DNA of 64,000 bases from Paraburkholderia sp. BL21I4N1 (GTDB lineage Bacteria > Pseudomonadota > Gammaproteobacteria > Burkholderiales > Burkholderiaceae): NCBI RefSeq assembly GCF_002973525.1, contig NZ_PVEN01000007.1:124001-188000 (forward strand), given 5' to 3'. The notes under the pieces were generated by a model. That model did no database searches and was not told the DNA's origin. It saw only the letters and a list, made by a program, of their open reading frames with translations. Positions 61,427 through 64,000 of the stretch are shown piece after piece; position 1 is the first letter of the stretch; each line of letters begins with the position of its first letter. A program made the position numbers and the translations under genes.

Positions 61427-62377
61427 ATGAAACCGCCACGTTCGCACCGCTTCACCGGCCAGATTCTGCTCAGCGCAATCGCGGCGATTGCCATGAGTTA
61501 CAGCACGCTCGCGTTGCCCGGCGTCGCGCTGGATCTGAGTCCGCAGCAGCCGGACCGGATCCGCGTGCAGCCGGATCCGGCCGCCGTGAAAGCCGTGTCC
61601 ACGCAGTTTCGTTTCGTAAAAGACGACACGCTGACAATCGGCATTCATCCGACCATCCCGCCGATCAGCACCTATGCGACCGACGCCAAAACCGTGGTCG
61701 GTTTCGATGCCGACCTCGCGCAAGCGGTCGCGGATAGCCTGGGTAGAAAACTGGAACTGGTGCCGGTGGCGTGGGCCGACTGGCCGCTCGCGCTGGAGTC
61801 CGGCAAGGTCGACGCGGTGTTATCGAACGTCACCGTGACCGAGGAGCGCAAGCTCAAATTCGACTTTTCCAGCTACCGTCAGGATCAGGTTGGCTTCTAT
61901 GTGAAGTCCGACAGCAGAATCACGTCGCTGAAGGAACCGAAGGACGTGGCCGGCCTGCGCATCATCACGGACTCCGGCACCAACCAGGAAAAGATCCTGC
62001 TGGCGTGGGACAAGGACAATGTTGCGCACGGTCTGAAGCCGGTCGCTGTCCAGTACTACGACGACGTGGCCGTGAGGAATCTCGCGCTGCAATCCGGCCG
62101 CGCCGACGCCGTGTTCACCGTCAACGCGACCCAGGCGTATCAGGCCGCGCAGCAAGGCAAGACGAAACTGGTCGGCACGGTCAATGGCGGCTGGCCACGC
62201 ACGGCAGAACTCGCTATCGCAACGCGCAAAGGCAGCGGCCTCGCCGATGCGCTCACCACCTCGTTGAACGACCTGATCGCGTCGGGTACTTACAAGCGTG
62301 TGCTGGACCGATGGAACCTCGGCTCCGAGGCGATCGCGAGATCGGCGACCAATCCGCCGGGCTTGCCTAAACTCTAG
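61427..62377 (+). CDS. Amino-acid ABC transporter substrate-binding protein
   Basis: A 316-residue periplasmic binding protein (family 3, HisJ/GlnH-like) with a signal sequence (about 34 residues, ending in ALPGVA). Motifs are TIGIHPTIPPISTYAT, VGFDADLAQAVADSLGRKLEL, GKVDAVLSNVTVTEERKLKFDFS and GLRIITDSGTNQEKIL. Such proteins capture polar amino acids or opines for import. The start at 61427 has GAGAG about 9 nt upstream and follows a 193-nt spacer from the peroxidase gene. It overlaps the convergent EamA gene by 4 nt, and no permease gene is adjacent. Confidence 0.88.
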   Translation: MKPPRSHRFTGQILLSAIAAIAMSYSTLALPGVALDLSPQQPDRIRVQPDPAAVKAVSTQFRFVKDDTLTIGIHPTIPPISTYATDAKTVVGFDADLAQAVADSLGRKLELVPVAWADWPLALESGKVDAVLSNVTVTEERKLKFDFSSYRQDQVGFYVKSDSRITSLKEPKDVAGLRIITDSGTNQEKILLAWDKDNVAHGLKPVAVQYYDDVAVRNLALQSGRADAVFTVNATQAYQAAQQGKTKLVGTVNGGWPRTAELAIATRKGSGLADALTTSLNDLIASGTYKRVLDRWNLGSEAIARSATNPPGLPKL

Positions 62378-63399
62378 GCGGTTTCGCCGCGCGCGGCGCC
62401 GAGTCTTCGGGCTCGACGCCGCAGGTAAAGATTGTTGAAAATCAGCGCGAGTCCCGTCGTACACGCTCCGGCAATTTGCGCGCGCGCCGGCACGACGCCG
62501 GTCAGCGACGACAGCACGAAGGTGGTGACCGGCAGGACGTCCATGAAGAGCACGCCGTTGAGCGGCGTCAGAATCCGGTTGCCCATATTCCAGAACAGAA
62601 TCGCGACGAAGCCTGCAATCGGCCCCATGTACAGCAGGTGCGGCGCAATGGCCCACAGTTGGCCACCCGACGGCACGGGCACGACACGCAAGGCGAACAG
62701 CAAAGCGTTGAGCCCGAGGATCGTCGTCAAACCGAGCCATAAGGTTACGGTGGTGTACTTGAGTGCCGACCAGCTTTTGAAGTGCGACGCGCTGAACGTG
62801 TAGACGACCCAGCAGAGCGCGCCGACCAGAATCAGGCCATTCGCTGAATAGTGCTGCGGTTCGTGCAGCGCCGACACGATATTGCCCTTCGTGACCACCA
62901 GCGAGACGCCGGCGAACGACATCAGAATGAACAGCAGCGTCACCACCGGCGGCATGCTTTTGCGGACCAGCGAGTTCAGCAGCAGGCCCATCATAGGCTG
63001 GGTCGCCATCATGATCGATGCGGTCAGCGCGCCTTGCGGGCCGGCGAGTTGCTGACCGAGAAACACAAACGAGCCGAAGCCGCAAAATCCGACCGAGCCG
63101 AGCAGCCACGCCAATGCCAGCGACTCGCCGTTCGGTCGCCACGCGCCCTTGCCTTCCTTCACGACCAGTAGCACGAGAAAGGCCACGCCCGCGATCAGAT
63201 ACCGCAGCGACGTGAAGGTAAATGGATCGACATGCGTCAGCGCATCCGTCATGACGGGGAACATGATGCCCATCAATACCGTCGCCGCGACGCAGAACAG
63301 CACGCCTTTGCCATACGCGCCCTGAACTGGAGGATGGGCGGCGCCTGTTGCGCCAGCACGACCGGCGGTGACTGTCGATAATCCAGTCGTCTCATTCAT
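62374..63399 (-). CDS. EamA/DMT-family membrane transporter
   Basis: A 341-residue drug/metabolite transporter with about ten transmembrane helices in two EamA repeats (first: VLFCVAATVLMGIMFPVM onwards; second: GLILVGALCWVVYTFSASH). The segments ASIMMATQPMMGLLLNSLV and VLPVTTFVLSSLTG are the conserved helix ends of each repeat. It is predicted to export a small metabolite or amino acid. The TetR gene ends 30 nt upstream on the same strand, so it may control this gene. Substrate unknown. Confidence 0.88.
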   Translation of the reverse strand: MNETTGLSTVTAGRAGATGAAHPPVQGAYGKGVLFCVAATVLMGIMFPVMTDALTHVDPFTFTSLRYLIAGVAFLVLLVVKEGKGAWRPNGESLALAWLLGSVGFCGFGSFVFLGQQLAGPQGALTASIMMATQPMMGLLLNSLVRKSMPPVVTLLFILMSFAGVSLVVTKGNIVSALHEPQHYSANGLILVGALCWVVYTFSASHFKSWSALKYTTVTLWLGLTTILGLNALLFALRVVPVPSGGQLWAIAPHLLYMGPIAGFVAILFWNMGNRILTPLNGVLFMDVLPVTTFVLSSLTGVVPARAQIAGACTTGLALIFNNLYLRRRARRLGAARGETA

Positions 63400-63429
63400 G
63401 AATGATCGTTCCAGAAATGGGAAAAAATT

Positions 63430-64000
63430 TTAGAGCAGCGCGCGCATCGTCATTTCAACGACCGGCACGAGATCTTTCTCGTGAAAGTTCGCTTTACCCA
63501 GCACGCGAAAGCCTTGAATCACGCACAACAGGAAGGTGCTGACGGCCTGTTCGTCGAGCGTGGAACTGAATTCTCCGGCTCGCTGACCTCGCACCACGGC
63601 AGCAGCAAGGTGCGCGGCGATACGGCGCAAGGTGGATTCGATATGCGGACGTAACGCTTCATCCGCCGGTAGCAGTTCGATGACGGCGTTCGTGATGAAA
63701 CAGCCATGCCGTTGCGACAGTTTCGCGGACACCTTGGTGTAATGCAGTAATGCCTGGCGCAACGCCTGTTGCGGTGACTTCGCCGCTTCGAGCCGCTCTT
63801 TCACGCGGGCCACCGCCCCGTCCGCATATTGACCGAACGCGGCGACGAGCAGACCGTGTTTGTCACCGAACGCGCTGTAAAGACTGGCGCGGAATAGACC
63901 CGTGGATTTGCACAGCGTTTCGATCGACGTAGCGTGATAGCCCTGCTGCCAGAAGACCCGGCCAGCCGCTCGCGTGACTTCGTCGATATCGAATTCGCGC
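63430..64000 (-). CDS. TetR-family regulator, N-terminus cut by window edge
   Basis: The C-terminal 190 or so residues of a TetR regulator; the frame is open to the last base of the window, so the start lies beyond it. The HTH is visible near the edge (ATSIETLCKSTGLFRASLY, then SAFGDKHGLL), and the ligand-binding domain follows with QRHGCFITNAVIELLP. The dense helical end (EKDLVPVVEMTMRALL) is typical. It is directly upstream of, and in line with, the EamA gene, so it is the probable repressor of that exporter. Confidence 0.88.
   Translation of the reverse strand, partial: REFDIDEVTRAAGRVFWQQGYHATSIETLCKSTGLFRASLYSAFGDKHGLLVAAFGQYADGAVARVKERLEAAKSPQQALRQALLHYTKVSAKLSQRHGCFITNAVIELLPADEALRPHIESTLRRIAAHLAAAVVRGQRAGEFSSTLDEQAVSTFLLCVIQGFRVLGKANFHEKDLVPVVEMTMRALL

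Noticed and set aside
1..64000. CRISPR array, rRNA, tRNA or replication origin
   Set aside because: No regularly spaced repeats, tRNA-like cloverleaf or DnaA-box cluster was noticed by eye; a dedicated search could still find a missed tRNA.

Overview
The window is GC-rich, densely packed proteobacterial DNA. Glycine betaine and choline-sulfate catabolism genes, OmpC-type porins, EmrAB/NodT and RND efflux operons and many Burkholderia-type hypothetical genes point to Burkholderiales, most likely Paraburkholderia. This is inferred from gene content; no rRNA or tRNA gene, CRISPR array or complete insertion sequence was recognised.

Region 1 (1-11.3 kb) handles quaternary amines. It holds the end of etfA, then etfB, a Rieske glycine betaine monooxygenase and its reductase (gbcA, gbcB), a betaine-type binding protein, formyl-tetrahydrofolate deformylase (purU), a LysR regulator divergent from choline sulfatase (betC), a choline-binding protein (choX) and a porin. 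Together they read as uptake of choline esters, release of choline, and demethylation of betaine with electron transfer and one-carbon disposal.

Region 2 (11.3-20 kb) has a TetR regulator divergent from a three-gene drug efflux operon (EmrA-like, EmrB-like, NodT-like) with a clear promoter/operator. Then come a short-chain dehydrogenase remnant, a small secreted protein, and a tandem pair of paralogous proteins of unknown function.

Region 3 (20.2-44.6 kb) is the most interesting part. It contains an orphan receiver protein, a glutamate-receptor-like channel protein, DUF2252, DUF4239 and DUF2092 proteins, three consecutive SPFH (HflK/HflC-like) proteins overlapping a metal P-type ATPase, an alkylsulfatase, an outer-membrane barrel, a type I sulfatase with its formylglycine-generating enzyme, a YSC84-like lipoprotein, and a sensor kinase/FixJ-type regulator pair. 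Four copies of an ungapped 40-bp motif (a 13-nt box, then GGGCAA, 5 nt, TTGCCC, 4 nt, GGGCAA), plus one degenerate copy, lie upstream of its transcription units. Each is oriented with the same end towards the gene it precedes. This looks like one regulon, plausibly controlled by the local two-component system, and I could not match it to a described system.

Region 4 (44.6-64 kb) starts with an AT-rich stretch carrying insertion-sequence-like repeats. It continues with a methyltransferase, a very small hydrophobic protein, an MFS transporter paired with a PstS-like protein, a frameshifted AIM24-family gene, and an RND efflux operon whose adaptor carries a C-terminal OmpA-like domain. The window ends with a PraB-like secreted protein, a membrane-anchored hypothetical, glutathione peroxidase, an amino-acid binding protein, an EamA exporter and the truncated start of a TetR gene.
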